This document shows, one piece after another, positions 9,567-18,160 of a stretch of 45,177 nucleotides of DNA (the first letter of the stretch is position 1; each line of letters opens with the position of its first letter). The stretch is taken from positions 1 through 45,177 of the forward strand of contig NZ_JAFREL010000027.1 in NCBI RefSeq assembly GCF_017377655.1, written 5' to 3'. Made by a program: the position numbers and the translations under genes. The notes below the pieces were generated by a model that saw nothing but the letters and a program-made list of their open reading frames with translations, was not told the DNA's origin and made no database searches. This DNA is from Candidatus Enterococcus ferrettii. GTDB lineage: Bacteria > Bacillota > Bacilli > Lactobacillales > Enterococcaceae.

Positions 9567-10397
9567 CTAAAACAATCCAATCAACACACCAACAATAGCA
9601 ATTAGAATTAAAATAATTAATACTTTACTTGAGCTGACTTTTTTGTTAAGCAAATGCAACGTTAGAAAAATCAATCCTAAAGGTAAAATATTCAAAATAA
9701 TTTTATCCAATATTTCTTGGATAACCAGATCATTTTCTCCAAAAGTAAATTTTAGTGCTGTATTCAATTTGACTGTATTGGCAGCCAAACCCCCAATGGT
9801 AATAGCCCCAACTGCCGTTGCACCAGTCATTAATTTTTCTAATTTTCCACTGGCAAAGATATCATTAATTCCTTCTTTTCCTTTTTTATACGCACCGCGG
9901 AACAAACCATAAGAAATTCCATGATTAATCCCTAAGGTGGCTACCATATAAAAGACAGGTCCTAATAAATTGCCAGCAACTCCCATCGCAATAGCAATTG
10001 AACCAATTATAGGGATTAGCGTTCCTTGTCTCAAAGTATCTCCAATTCCCGCCAATGGTCCCATTAAACCAGTTTTAACACCACTGATATCTTCATTAGA
10101 TATCGGTAAGCCATTCGCCCGTTCTTCTTCCATTGAAAGTGTAATCCCAACAATGATCGGACCAATCAGCCAAGCTTCACAATTAAAAAATTCCATGTGG
10201 CGCTTGATAGCCTCTCGTTTCTCTTCTTCGTTATCCCCATAAAATTTTTGGATAGGACCAGACATAGCAGACAAAAATCCAGGAGCTTGCAGCCGTTCAA
10301 AACTATAAATCGCCTGACACATTGAACACCAGGTCCAGTATGTTTTATTCAAATCCGCCTTAGTCAATGTTTTAGTTTTAGTCAATGTTTCTTCCAT
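9567..10397 (-). CDS. PTS mannose-family EIID component
   Basis: Membrane subunit that forms the sugar channel with EIIC. 276 residues. Conserved EIID features are WCSMCQAIYSFERLQAPGF near the N-terminus, the middle segment MGPLAGIGDTLRQGT, and hydrophobic helices at the C-terminus. The N-terminus has a short Thr/Lys repeat (TKTKTLTK). It starts three bases after the EIIC stop, so translation is probably coupled. Confidence 0.92.
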   Translation of the reverse strand: MEETLTKTKTLTKADLNKTYWTWCSMCQAIYSFERLQAPGFLSAMSGPIQKFYGDNEEEKREAIKRHMEFFNCEAWLIGPIIVGITLSMEEERANGLPISNEDISGVKTGLMGPLAGIGDTLRQGTLIPIIGSIAIAMGVAGNLLGPVFYMVATLGINHGISYGLFRGAYKKGKEGINDIFASGKLEKLMTGATAVGAITIGGLAANTVKLNTALKFTFGENDLVIQEILDKIILNILPLGLIFLTLHLLNKKVSSSKVLIILILIAIVGVLIGLF

Positions 10398-10400
10398 CCT

Positions 10401-11165
10401 TTAGCCCTCCTGACTTTCTGGGAATTTAAGATCTGTATAAAAATATGCTAATATTGCAGCTAGAATTGCTAGTAAAATAATCGGTATTCCTGAATAGCTA
10501 ATAGTAAAAAATCCTAATAAGAAAAATGGAATGATCCCCTTGCGGTTACTTATAATTCGTACAGTTAAAGCAATCCCTAATGCTGGTAAAATCCCACCTA
10601 TAGTCGTCAATATTTCCAGCGGTGTTCCAGCTAATATATCCAGAATTGATTTGACTGCATCTCCTCCAAAATAAACAATGACAAACACAGGAATAGCTGA
10701 TAGGGCGAAAGTTAATAGTTGTCCAGGGACTAGCTGAATAAACCACATTTTTTTTAAATTCCCTTCCTCAGCCTCTTTGTCCAACCAATGAACAAAAAAA
10801 GAATTGATGGTCATTCTAAAATTCCATATTAATGTTCCCACAAGACCAAAAGGTACAGCTAAAGTCAATGCTACTCCAGGATCTGAAGCAGTAATCAATG
10901 TCAAAGCGGTTCCAACTACACCAGCAATTCCAGGTTCACTGGCAATTGCTCCACCAGTCACAATAAAGCCTAAAAACAATGTGTTGATAGTAGCCCCAAC
11001 GATCAGTCCCTGAACCGGATCCCCAAGTATAATACCGACAACCGTTCCTGAGACGATTGGCTGCCTTAGGGAAACTGAACCTAATCCAGCTAACCATGGC
11101 GGCGAGGCTACCGTTAAGTAATAAAGAATTCCTAAGAGAATTGCCTGAAAAATACTGATTTGCAT
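10401..11165 (-). CDS. PTS mannose-family EIIC component
   Basis: Integral membrane permease subunit that binds and moves the sugar. About 254 residues, very hydrophobic, starting MQISIFQAILLGILYYLT. Family motifs include RQPIVSGTVVGIILGDPVQGLIVGA (positions about 36-60). ATG at 11165 was chosen because AGGGGG lies eight bases before it. An upstream ATG at 11198 would overlap the EIIB gene and lacks a good RBS. Confidence 0.92.
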   Translation of the reverse strand: MQISIFQAILLGILYYLTVASPPWLAGLGSVSLRQPIVSGTVVGIILGDPVQGLIVGATINTLFLGFIVTGGAIASEPGIAGVVGTALTLITASDPGVALTLAVPFGLVGTLIWNFRMTINSFFVHWLDKEAEEGNLKKMWFIQLVPGQLLTFALSAIPVFVIVYFGGDAVKSILDILAGTPLEILTTIGGILPALGIALTVRIISNRKGIIPFFLLGFFTISYSGIPIILLAILAAILAYFYTDLKFPESQEG

Positions 11166-11178
11166 GTGTTTTCCCCCT

Positions 11179-11655
11179 CTATTTAAGTACGTCTTCAACT
11201 TTCATTGGTGTATCTTCAGATAAAACCTGGATAAATACATCCATCCCTTTTTGTGTTAATACTTTTAATGTTTGTCTTTCTTCCTTACTAGCTGATATAT
11301 TGCGATAAAGAACTTCTCGACCAGCCTTTGCTCCCATGCCGCCAACACAAACACTTGGGATTTCCACCCCTTTATCGGAAAGTTTTTCTAGTTCCATCGG
11401 TGTTTTGACTAGAAGAAAAACTTTTCCGTTATTCCCTTCTGATTTCAAATAATTAGCAGCCTCATCAGTAGATAAAACTTTTAAACCGATTTTAGCTGGC
11501 ATCGACCCTTTCATAATCATCGTCATAAAAGAATCTTTTGCTGTTTTATCGTCTGAGATGACCACCTCTGAAGCTTTAGACAACTGCAGCCAAGCTGTCA
11601 TGACTTGTCCATGAATTAGCCGATCATCAATTCTAGTAAATACAATCTCTTTCAT
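11179..11655 (-). CDS. PTS mannose-family EIIB component
   Basis: Cytoplasmic subunit that takes phosphate from EIIA on a histidine and gives it to the incoming sugar. 158 residues starting MKEIVFTRIDDRLIHGQV; His15 in RLIHGQV is the phosphorylation site. The ATG at 11655 lies six bases after AGGAGG. An adjacent ATG at 11658 forms an ATGA overlap with the dehydrogenase stop but is only three bases from the RBS. Either start implies translational coupling to the dehydrogenase gene. Confidence 0.92.
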   Translation of the reverse strand: MKEIVFTRIDDRLIHGQVMTAWLQLSKASEVVISDDKTAKDSFMTMIMKGSMPAKIGLKVLSTDEAANYLKSEGNNGKVFLLVKTPMELEKLSDKGVEIPSVCVGGMGAKAGREVLYRNISASKEERQTLKVLTQKGMDVFIQVLSEDTPMKVEDVLK

Positions 11656-12590
11656 CATTCTCCTCCTTGATTTTTCAAACAATCAACCACGTTTTTAGCC
11701 GAAATATAAGACATCTTGTTACTTGCTTCTACTGTTACAGCAGCATTATGAGGGGTCAGTGTGACATTGTCCATGGTATAATAATCAGTGTCGATATCTT
11801 CAACAGATAACTGAGCATCTACTCCATAGCCAAAAAGCTTTCCAGTATTTAAGGCTTCCTTAATTGCTTCATCATCAACCAATTGTAATCGAGCCGTATT
11901 GATTAACACAGCATTATTTTTCATGTATTTGATACTTTCCTTGTTGATCAAAGGCTGAGAAGAGTTATTGGCTGGAATGTGCAGCGTGACTACTTCAGCT
12001 TTTTTCAAAATATCTTCGATTGAAGCTTTTTTGACATCGTATTGAGTGCAAAAATCCTCATCGTAGAAAAGATCAAAAGCGAATAGTTCACAATTGAATC
12101 CCTTCAATCTTTTCGCCACTTCTTTTCCAATCGCACCAAGTCCGATTATTCCAACTTTTTTATTACATAAATCAATACCTTCCTTCTTTTTCCACCCTTG
12201 TGTCCTTAGCATGCGATCAGCGTAACTGACACCTCGACAGACATCCAACATCAGGGCAACTGTATAATCTGCTACAGCTTCGTTATTACTATTTTTTGTA
12301 ACTGTCAAGCCAATGCCATTTTTTTCTAAATATGAAGTATCGATATTATCAATGCCTACACCATACCGTGAAACTATTCTCAATTTTGTGGCTTTTTTCA
12401 AAACTGCTTCGTCCAAAATTTCAGTTCCTAAGATTACAGCCTCTGCATCTGCAATTTCCCCAATAAATTCCTCCTTATTCATAATTCTTTTGTACTTATT
12501 CAAAACCACCTCAAAACCATTGTTCTCCAATAACTCTTTTGCCTGATTACTAAATTTTCCAAAACTATTGGAAGTAACTAAAACTTTCAT
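11655..12590 (-). CDS. D-2-hydroxyacid dehydrogenase family protein, first gene of the PTS operon
   Basis: NAD-dependent reductase of the phosphoglycerate/D-lactate dehydrogenase superfamily, 311 residues. The Rossmann motif is GLGAIG (150-155). An acidic residue at the end of the second strand (AFDLF) favours NAD over NADP. The catalytic Arg (R234, INTAR) and His (H281, TPHNAA) are present. The usual DVFExEP segment carrying the catalytic Glu is replaced by DAQLSVED; the aligned position is Val263 with Glu264 next to it, so activity is uncertain. NTARGG is NTARLQ. It heads the operon, which implies a redox step in this pathway. Possible roles are reduction of pyruvate from the aldolase, or oxidation of an imported hydroxyacid. 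Confidence 0.85.
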   Translation of the reverse strand: MKVLVTSNSFGKFSNQAKELLENNGFEVVLNKYKRIMNKEEFIGEIADAEAVILGTEILDEAVLKKATKLRIVSRYGVGIDNIDTSYLEKNGIGLTVTKNSNNEAVADYTVALMLDVCRGVSYADRMLRTQGWKKKEGIDLCNKKVGIIGLGAIGKEVAKRLKGFNCELFAFDLFYDEDFCTQYDVKKASIEDILKKAEVVTLHIPANNSSQPLINKESIKYMKNNAVLINTARLQLVDDEAIKEALNTGKLFGYGVDAQLSVEDIDTDYYTMDNVTLTPHNAAVTVEASNKMSYISAKNVVDCLKNQGGE

Positions 12591-12600
12591 GCGATTCCTC

Positions 12601-12615
12601 CTAAAGCGTTTCCAT
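12601..12615 (-). promoter_or_regulatory. Candidate cre site (CcpA) at the operon start
   Basis: The minus strand reads ATGGAAACGCTTTAG, matching the catabolite-responsive element around the central CG and in the left half, weaker at the right end. It lies between the -10 and the dehydrogenase start codon, where CcpA would block elongation. A PTS operon under glucose repression is expected. Confidence 0.5.
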
Positions 12616-12626
12616 TTATTATTGAG

Positions 12627-12654
12627 AATATATCACGGATATTTTTTACTACAA
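12627..12654 (-). promoter_or_regulatory. SigmaA-type promoter of the PTS operon
   Basis: Minus strand TTGTAG (12649-12654), 16 bases, then TATATT (12627-12632), with TG one base before the -10 (TGaTATATT). I looked for a sigma-54 -24/-12 element (GG-N10-GC) in the whole intergenic region and saw none. That is notable because the linked regulator belongs to a sigma-54 activator family. Confidence 0.6.
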
Positions 12655-12707
12655 AATTTGTGTCTTTTTATACACTTGTGAGATCAGTGTAATGTAATGA
12701 AATCCTG

Positions 12708-12721
12708 TTTTACTAGTAAAA
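12708..12721. promoter_or_regulatory. Perfect 14-bp palindrome, candidate operator
   Basis: TTTTACTAGTAAAA is perfectly self-complementary. It sits near the middle of the divergent intergenic region, upstream of the operon -35. This is a plausible binding site for the divergent regulator, but nothing in the sequence proves it. GTGTA/TACAC half-sites also recur nearby (at about 12670, 12764 and 12796). Confidence 0.4.
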
Positions 12722-12801
12722 TTCTCATTGTTAAAATATCAATATCTCCTACTGTGTAAAACCCGTGTATTAAGAAAGAAAAAACAGAAAAATGCATACA
12801 C

Positions 12802-12816
12802 GTTTAGCGCTTTCAT
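12802..12816 (+). promoter_or_regulatory. Candidate cre site upstream of the PTS regulator
   Basis: The + strand reads GTTTAGCGCTTTCAT. The half AGCGCTTTCA fits the CcpA consensus exactly, while the other half is degenerate. It lies about 55 bases before the regulator start. Together with the site at 12601 it suggests catabolite control of both divergent units. Confidence 0.45.
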
Positions 12817-12872
12817 GTTAATATAAAAATCACTAGAAGACAGGTATTTGCACAATTTTATGAGGTGATTTT

Positions 12873-15272
12873 TTGAAATTGAGTCGAGAAGAAGAAATTT
12901 TGCTTGAAGTAGATCTTTCCACTAAAGAAGCAATTTTGAAAGATAGCTATGAAGAATTTGGTAGGGATGCACTGAGCTTGAGTGTTGATCTATCAATTGA
13001 TCGATCAAATGTATCCAGAATATTAAACAATTTGTGGAACAATGGTTCGCTTGCCAAAATTCAAGGTAAACCAACTTATTACTTCTCTAAAAATGTTGTG
13101 GAACAATTTTTTCCTACGGTCTTTATTCCCTCTACCTTAGAAGCCGGAATTGATCTGAAAAAATTCCTATCTGAGCATGCAAATGAAGAAAAAAGCAGTG
13201 AAATAAGTTTATCACAAAACTATTATGGTTTCTTTTCACCTAATGGCAGCATGTATCGTCAAGCACAACAATTAATTAGTCATTTTTTTCCTAAGCCGCT
13301 CATTAACCAGTTCATAATATATGGAGCAGCTAGTACGGGAAAAAGAACCTTAGTGAATTATTTATTTGATGAAGGAAAAAAAGCTGGCGTATTTACCAAA
13401 CACGAAAAACCTTTCTTTATTGATGTTGATAAATTGATTTTATCTGAAGAAAAATACGCTGATTTACTACTGGGTTCTGTTTATGGAAACTCAAAAAGAA
13501 AGGGTTTGCTGACTAAACTTGAGCATGGATTATTAGTCATCGATAGAGCAGAGTGTCTCCCAACAACAATCTACCAGCTTTTAAGACAAGTTGGTGAGAG
13601 CGGTTATTTTTATGAATTTAATCAACCCTCTAAAGAAAGAATACTCAAAGTGTCCATTCTCTTTCTTGTCGAAGAGGAAGTCACAAGTCCTATGACACAA
13701 TCTGTTTTATTGCCAAATTTCTGTGAAAAACCAATAGCGGAAAAAATACAATTTTGTCTTCATTTTTTAGAGAAGGCTGCCAACATAAGCAATCAATCCA
13801 TCAAAGTGCATAAAGATATCTTGAGTTGTCTAGTTACTTCCGACTACCAGAATAATTTAGCTCAACTAGAACAAGAAATTTTCTCTGCTGTAAGCAGAGC
13901 TAGATTCTCTGCAAAATCTGATAATCAAATGATTGCCGAAATAACTTTCGATGAACTTTCAGACAATGTCTTAGAACGAATCACGATTACAAATCCATTA
14001 GTGGCAGAACTAAACAGCTATTTGAACTGTTGGGAAACTGACTCGCTCTATTTTGTCCCTCAAACGCAGGACAATACTGAACTCATAAAAAAACGACTGA
14101 CCGAAGAACAACGAAACACGAGCATCATAGGAAATTCTCAAATCATTATGGATGAATGCATGATCATTTACAATCAATTTTTCAGTCTTTCTGAGTCAGA
14201 AGTTCAACAAATAAAAGCAGGTCCTTTTTGGCTAATTATTAAGCAGCAATACAGTAAAAAGACTAGTGAAAAAGAAAAAAAGGGATTAGTCGCTTTTGCC
14301 CACTACCTAGAAACTTATTTTGAGGAAAAAAAGCGTGTATACAAGCCTAAAAAATTTGTAAAAATTCCGATTGAAGCAAATCGTTTTTTTACTAAGGCAA
14401 CAGAAATAAAGAAACATTTAAAAAAGGAGTTAGGTATTATTCTTACCAATGAAGAATTTGATTTAGCAGCTTGCTATTTTATGTATTTGAATCAGCTTTC
14501 AAAAAAAGAACAACTTCCTATTGTTATCCTATGTCACGGTGAGAATATTGGACTGACGTACATAAAATACATCAATACTCTTAGCCTGTCTCCAATAGAA
14601 CTTCATGCGATTGACTATGTATCAGAAGATGATCGAGAATTTAGAACATTTATCAAGGAATTTAAAACTATGATAAAATCGATCAACAATGGGAATGGCG
14701 TAATCATTGCTAGTGACATTGAACCGTTGACCACGATTCATTCGTTGATTGAAAGTGAATTAAACATCCAATGTCAAACTTTCTCCCCGGTTTCACTACC
14801 ATTATTATTAGAAATAATCAAAAAAATCCAACTGCAAAATTATTCAATTTCAGATTTTAAGCGTGAAGATAACAAAAGAGAATTGCAGGTCGTGACCCAA
14901 TCCTTTGATAATGAATTGATCGATAAGCTCGCACATTCTCTACTAGCTGACTCTTTAGTCTTTCTTGATCCAAATAAAACTGCTAATATCCTTTTTACTA
15001 TTCTTGAAGATTTATTAACGCAACTTAATCTCGAAAATAGTGAAGAAATCACGGTTCGTTTTGTCGTTCATTGTTCCTTCATGTTGGAACGAGTGATAAA
15101 ACGCGAAACGATGAATTTTCCTAAACTGAGAGATTTCATCAATACAAACAGCAGTCTTTTTCACTCGGTTGAAATACATTTATCAAGATTAAACAATATT
15201 TTTGATATCATGATACCTTCTAATGAGTATGCTTTTGTATGCGAAATTTTTAAAGATTTGTACGGAATATAA
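12873..15272 (+). CDS. LevR-like PRD regulator with a degenerate sigma-54 ATPase domain
   Basis: 799 residues with the domain order of LevR-type activators of mannose-family PTS operons. There is an N-terminal HTH (about 20-70), an AAA+-like region (about 115-345), PRD1 (about 370-490), an EIIA-Man-like domain (about 545-655, H555 in VILCHGENIG) and PRD2 (about 685-799, H733 in RFVVHCSFMLER). The ATPase is decayed: the Walker A is GAASTGKR, the Walker B is LLVIDR instead of a DE pair, and the GAFTGA loop is missing (GSVYGNSKRKGLL). It probably cannot remodel sigma-54 polymerase, so it likely acts as a plain activator or repressor whose PRDs sense PTS phosphorylation. Start is TTG after GAGGTG. 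The gene is visibly AT-rich. Confidence 0.85.
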   Translation: MKLSREEEILLEVDLSTKEAILKDSYEEFGRDALSLSVDLSIDRSNVSRILNNLWNNGSLAKIQGKPTYYFSKNVVEQFFPTVFIPSTLEAGIDLKKFLSEHANEEKSSEISLSQNYYGFFSPNGSMYRQAQQLISHFFPKPLINQFIIYGAASTGKRTLVNYLFDEGKKAGVFTKHEKPFFIDVDKLILSEEKYADLLLGSVYGNSKRKGLLTKLEHGLLVIDRAECLPTTIYQLLRQVGESGYFYEFNQPSKERILKVSILFLVEEEVTSPMTQSVLLPNFCEKPIAEKIQFCLHFLEKAANISNQSIKVHKDILSCLVTSDYQNNLAQLEQEIFSAVSRARFSAKSDNQMIAEITFDELSDNVLERITITNPLVAELNSYLNCWETDSLYFVPQTQDNTELIKKRLTEEQRNTSIIGNSQIIMDECMIIYNQFFSLSESEVQQIKAGPFWLIIKQQYSKKTSEKEKKGLVAFAHYLETYFEEKKRVYKPKKFVKIPIEANRFFTKATEIKKHLKKELGIILTNEEFDLAACYFMYLNQLSKKEQLPIVILCHGENIGLTYIKYINTLSLSPIELHAIDYVSEDDREFRTFIKEFKTMIKSINNGNGVIIASDIEPLTTIHSLIESELNIQCQTFSPVSLPLLLEIIKKIQLQNYSISDFKREDNKRELQVVTQSFDNELIDKLAHSLLADSLVFLDPNKTANILFTILEDLLTQLNLENSEEITVRFVVHCSFMLERVIKRETMNFPKLRDFINTNSSLFHSVEIHLSRLNNIFDIMIPSNEYAFVCEIFKDLYGI

Positions 15273-15289
15273 GAAAAGGGTGACTATTT

Positions 15290-15769
15290 ATGAAAATTGT
15301 TTTAGCAAGAATTGATGATCGTTTAATCCACGGTCAAGTTGTTACACGTTGGATACAATACTCACGGGCAAAAAATGTATTGATTATTGATGATGAAGTT
15401 CCAAACAACTCTTTTTTGAAGCAAGTCATCACCCTATCTATACCTCCTAAGATCAATATCTTTATAAAATCAATCTCAGAAGCTATAGAGTTTATTCATT
15501 CTAACAAAACAAATGACAGCTTTATGCTTTTATTCAAGTATCCTGACACTGTTTTGAAATTGCTCAATTCAGGAGTTGACATTCCTGAACTAAATTTAGG
15601 TGGAGTTGGAGCCCATGAAAGAAGAAAAAAATTTTATCGAAATATTTCTCTTTCCAAGCAAGAAATCGAAACCTTACGTACTATTTCTGAAAGAGGATCA
15701 AAGATTTTTATTAAAAGCATACCTGAGGACAAGGATATCTCATTTCAAACGCTAATTCAGGACAACTAA
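15290..15769 (+). CDS. Second PTS mannose-family EIIB, linked to the regulator
   Basis: A 159-residue free-standing EIIB beginning MKIVLARIDDRLIHGQVVTRW; His14 in RLIHGQV is the predicted phosphorylation site. It lies 17 bases after the regulator on the same strand, so the two should be cotranscribed. The operon already encodes an EIIB. This copy may therefore pass phosphate to the regulator rather than to sugar, or it may be an alternative transport subunit. The regulatory role is an inference from location only. Confidence 0.88.
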   Translation: MKIVLARIDDRLIHGQVVTRWIQYSRAKNVLIIDDEVPNNSFLKQVITLSIPPKINIFIKSISEAIEFIHSNKTNDSFMLLFKYPDTVLKLLNSGVDIPELNLGGVGAHERRKKFYRNISLSKQEIETLRTISERGSKIFIKSIPEDKDISFQTLIQDN

Positions 15770-15878
15770 GCAATTAATAACTGACTATCATTCGACAAGT
15801 GTAATCAACTTAATAGACCGAAAAACTTTTATTTGGAATATAGAAAAATACATCTTTTTTCGAACTAACTGATAAAAA

Positions 15879-15903
15879 CCTCCTGCAAAAACTCTGCAGG
15901 AGG
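15879..15903. terminator. Bidirectional terminator between EIIB-2 and the UvrA paralogue
   Basis: Perfect arms CCTCCTGCA and TGCAGGAGG flank a seven-base loop. The + strand continues CCCTTTTTT and the minus strand continues TTTTTATC, so it can end both converging transcripts. Confidence 0.88.
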
Positions 15904-15910
15904 CCCTTTT

Positions 15911-18160
15911 TTATTGCTTCATACTTTTCTGTAAGTACTCGCCGGTAATCGTTCCGCTGGTTAATAAATTTTCAGGAGTCCCGCAGAAAACTACCTGACC
16001 ACCCTTCACCCCGCCATCGGGACCGATATCGATGATCCAATCTGCCTGCTTCATAATCTCGCTATGGTGTTCGATAACAATCAGTGTATTTCCTTTATCA
16101 ACAATCTTTTGAAACAGTCCATTGAGCTGACGTATATCCGACAAATGCAGTCCCGTCGTAGGCTCATCCAAAACAAAAATCGATTCCTTTTGATTAATCG
16201 CCTTAGCCAGCTTCAGCCGCTGCCGTTCACCACCGGATAAAGTGGTTAGTGCCCGACCAATCGGCAAGTAGGTCAAACCCACATCGATTAGAGCCTGTAA
16301 TTTTTCCTTCATCCGTTTACTGCCTATTTCTTGGAAAAACATTTTTGACTCGATCGGAGTCATTTCCAGCACATCCAAGATCGTGTGCTCCCGGTATTGA
16401 TAACTCGTTGCTTCAGACGAGAACCGCTTACCTTGGCACATTTCGCATTCATTCACCACTGGGTCCATAAAAACCAGCTCGACAGTGGTTTCCCCTTTGC
16501 CCTGACAGGTAGGACAGGCGCCCTTGGAATTAAAGCTGAACATGCCGATATCGACTTTATTTTCTCTGGCGAACAAACGTCGAATTTCATCATAAATTCC
16601 CATGAAGGTCGCCGGCGTTGCCCGTGGTGTTGCATTAATCGGAGACTGATCAATAATAGACAGCTCTTCCGGGAACTGCTGCGGCAAAACCTTCGTGATC
16701 AAGGTTGATTTTCCCGAACCGGCTACTCCAGTAACGACCGTCAAAATGTGCTTAGGAATATCCACCGTTACATTTTTCAAATTATGAAGATTAGCATTCT
16801 TAATGGTCAGTTTTTCCTGCCAAGGTCGCGGCTGAGTGTTCAACGGAGGCGCCTGCAAAATCTCTTTTCCAGTTAAGCTGTTGGAAGCCAACAAGCCCTG
16901 ATAACTTCCTCTAAAGGTAATCTCCCCGCCGTTTTTCCCGGCCAAGGGACCAATGTCGATAATCTCATCGGCCACCGCAATCACGTCAGGATCATGCTCC
17001 ACCACAAAAACCGTGTTTTCCTTATCCCGCAAATCCTGCAGCAGCTGATTAATCCGCGAAACATCCCGGGCATGCATCCCGGTGCTAGGCTCATCAAATA
17101 TATAGAACATACCGTTCAACGCGCTGCCCATATGCTTCACCAGCTTCACTCGCTGTGCTTCCCCACCAGAAAGCGTCGGCGTCTGGCGATCCAAATGTAA
17201 GTAATCCAGACCGATATCAATCAGACGCTGAACCTGGCGCCGCAGCTCCTCAATCACATCAGAAACCGCCGGATAGTTCAGTCCCTTCAAATACTTAAGC
17301 AGTTGACGCATATCCATCTGAACACAATCAGCAATCGATCGTTTGTTAATCGTGATTGATAAAGAAACAGGATTCAGCCGTTTCCCCTGACAATCCGGAC
17401 ACAAACCTTGCTGCAAAAGATCCTGTTGTTTCTTTTCATAATGCTTCCCATATGCCGACAGATCCCGTTTTAGTAAAATCCGCTCGTAATTTCGCTTAAT
17501 CCCTTCTAATTTAGGATTTACCGGTTCCAACTCCCGTTCAGGATGGCCGTACATCAGCTGATTCCACTGTTCTTCCGGCAAATCCTTTAAAGGAACAAAA
17601 CTATCAAAAAAGTCTGCTTTGTTATATTGCTTCCAATACCAGCTGCCGATAGCGTACTTGGTATCCAGCATAGCGCCCTCGCTCCAGGACTTTGTCGTAT
17701 CCATTAGTTTGTTAAAATCAATCTGGTTAACAAACCCTAATCCCGAACAAGTTGGACACATGCCTTGGGGATTATTGAAGGAGAAGTGCCCCGCTGATAA
17801 TGTTTGGGGTATCCCTATCCGCGAAAACAACAGTCGTAACAAAGAATAAATTTCCGTGATCGTGCCGACGGTGGAACGCTGGTTACCGCCTAAAGGTGTC
17901 TGATCAATCACAATTGCCGGATTCAAATTTTCGATCCGTGAAACTTTAGGTTTGCGGTATTTAGGCATGCGATTACGGACGAAGGCCGGATAGTTGGCAT
18001 TCATCTGTCGCTGAGCCTCCGCAGCGATGGTATCAAAAACTAAACTGGATTTCCCCGAACCAGATACGCCGGTAAAGACCACCAACTGATTTTTGGTAAT
18101 TTCTAAGCTGACATCCTTCAAATTATTATGTGAGACCTCTTTTAGGATTAATGGTTTCAT
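15911..18160 (-). CDS. UvrA-like excinuclease paralogue (UvrA2 type)
   Basis: A 749-residue member of the UvrA ABC-ATPase family with two ATPase modules. Walker A motifs are GVSGSGKSS and GVAGSGKST; signature motifs are TLSGGEAQR and TLSGGERQR. Zinc-type Cys pairs CPTC, CPDC, CPTC and CEMC are present. It is about 190 residues shorter than housekeeping UvrA (about 940), as expected for UvrA2 proteins, which usually lack the UvrB-binding insertion. Related proteins are linked to drug or DNA-damage tolerance. ATG at 18160 follows GGAGG by six bases; a longer frame upstream has no better signal. It stands alone with terminators on both sides. Confidence 0.9.
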   Translation of the reverse strand: MKPLILKEVSHNNLKDVSLEITKNQLVVFTGVSGSGKSSLVFDTIAAEAQRQMNANYPAFVRNRMPKYRKPKVSRIENLNPAIVIDQTPLGGNQRSTVGTITEIYSLLRLLFSRIGIPQTLSAGHFSFNNPQGMCPTCSGLGFVNQIDFNKLMDTTKSWSEGAMLDTKYAIGSWYWKQYNKADFFDSFVPLKDLPEEQWNQLMYGHPERELEPVNPKLEGIKRNYERILLKRDLSAYGKHYEKKQQDLLQQGLCPDCQGKRLNPVSLSITINKRSIADCVQMDMRQLLKYLKGLNYPAVSDVIEELRRQVQRLIDIGLDYLHLDRQTPTLSGGEAQRVKLVKHMGSALNGMFYIFDEPSTGMHARDVSRINQLLQDLRDKENTVFVVEHDPDVIAVADEIIDIGPLAGKNGGEITFRGSYQGLLASNSLTGKEILQAPPLNTQPRPWQEKLTIKNANLHNLKNVTVDIPKHILTVVTGVAGSGKSTLITKVLPQQFPEELSIIDQSPINATPRATPATFMGIYDEIRRLFARENKVDIGMFSFNSKGACPTCQGKGETTVELVFMDPVVNECEMCQGKRFSSEATSYQYREHTILDVLEMTPIESKMFFQEIGSKRMKEKLQALIDVGLTYLPIGRALTTLSGGERQRLKLAKAINQKESIFVLDEPTTGLHLSDIRQLNGLFQKIVDKGNTLIVIEHHSEIMKQADWIIDIGPDGGVKGGQVVFCGTPENLLTSGTITGEYLQKSMKQ

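Noticed and set aside
12591..12872. Sigma-54 (-24/-12) promoter expected for a LevR-controlled operon
   Set aside because: I searched both strands by eye for GG-N10-GC with the TGGCAC/TTGC context and found none.
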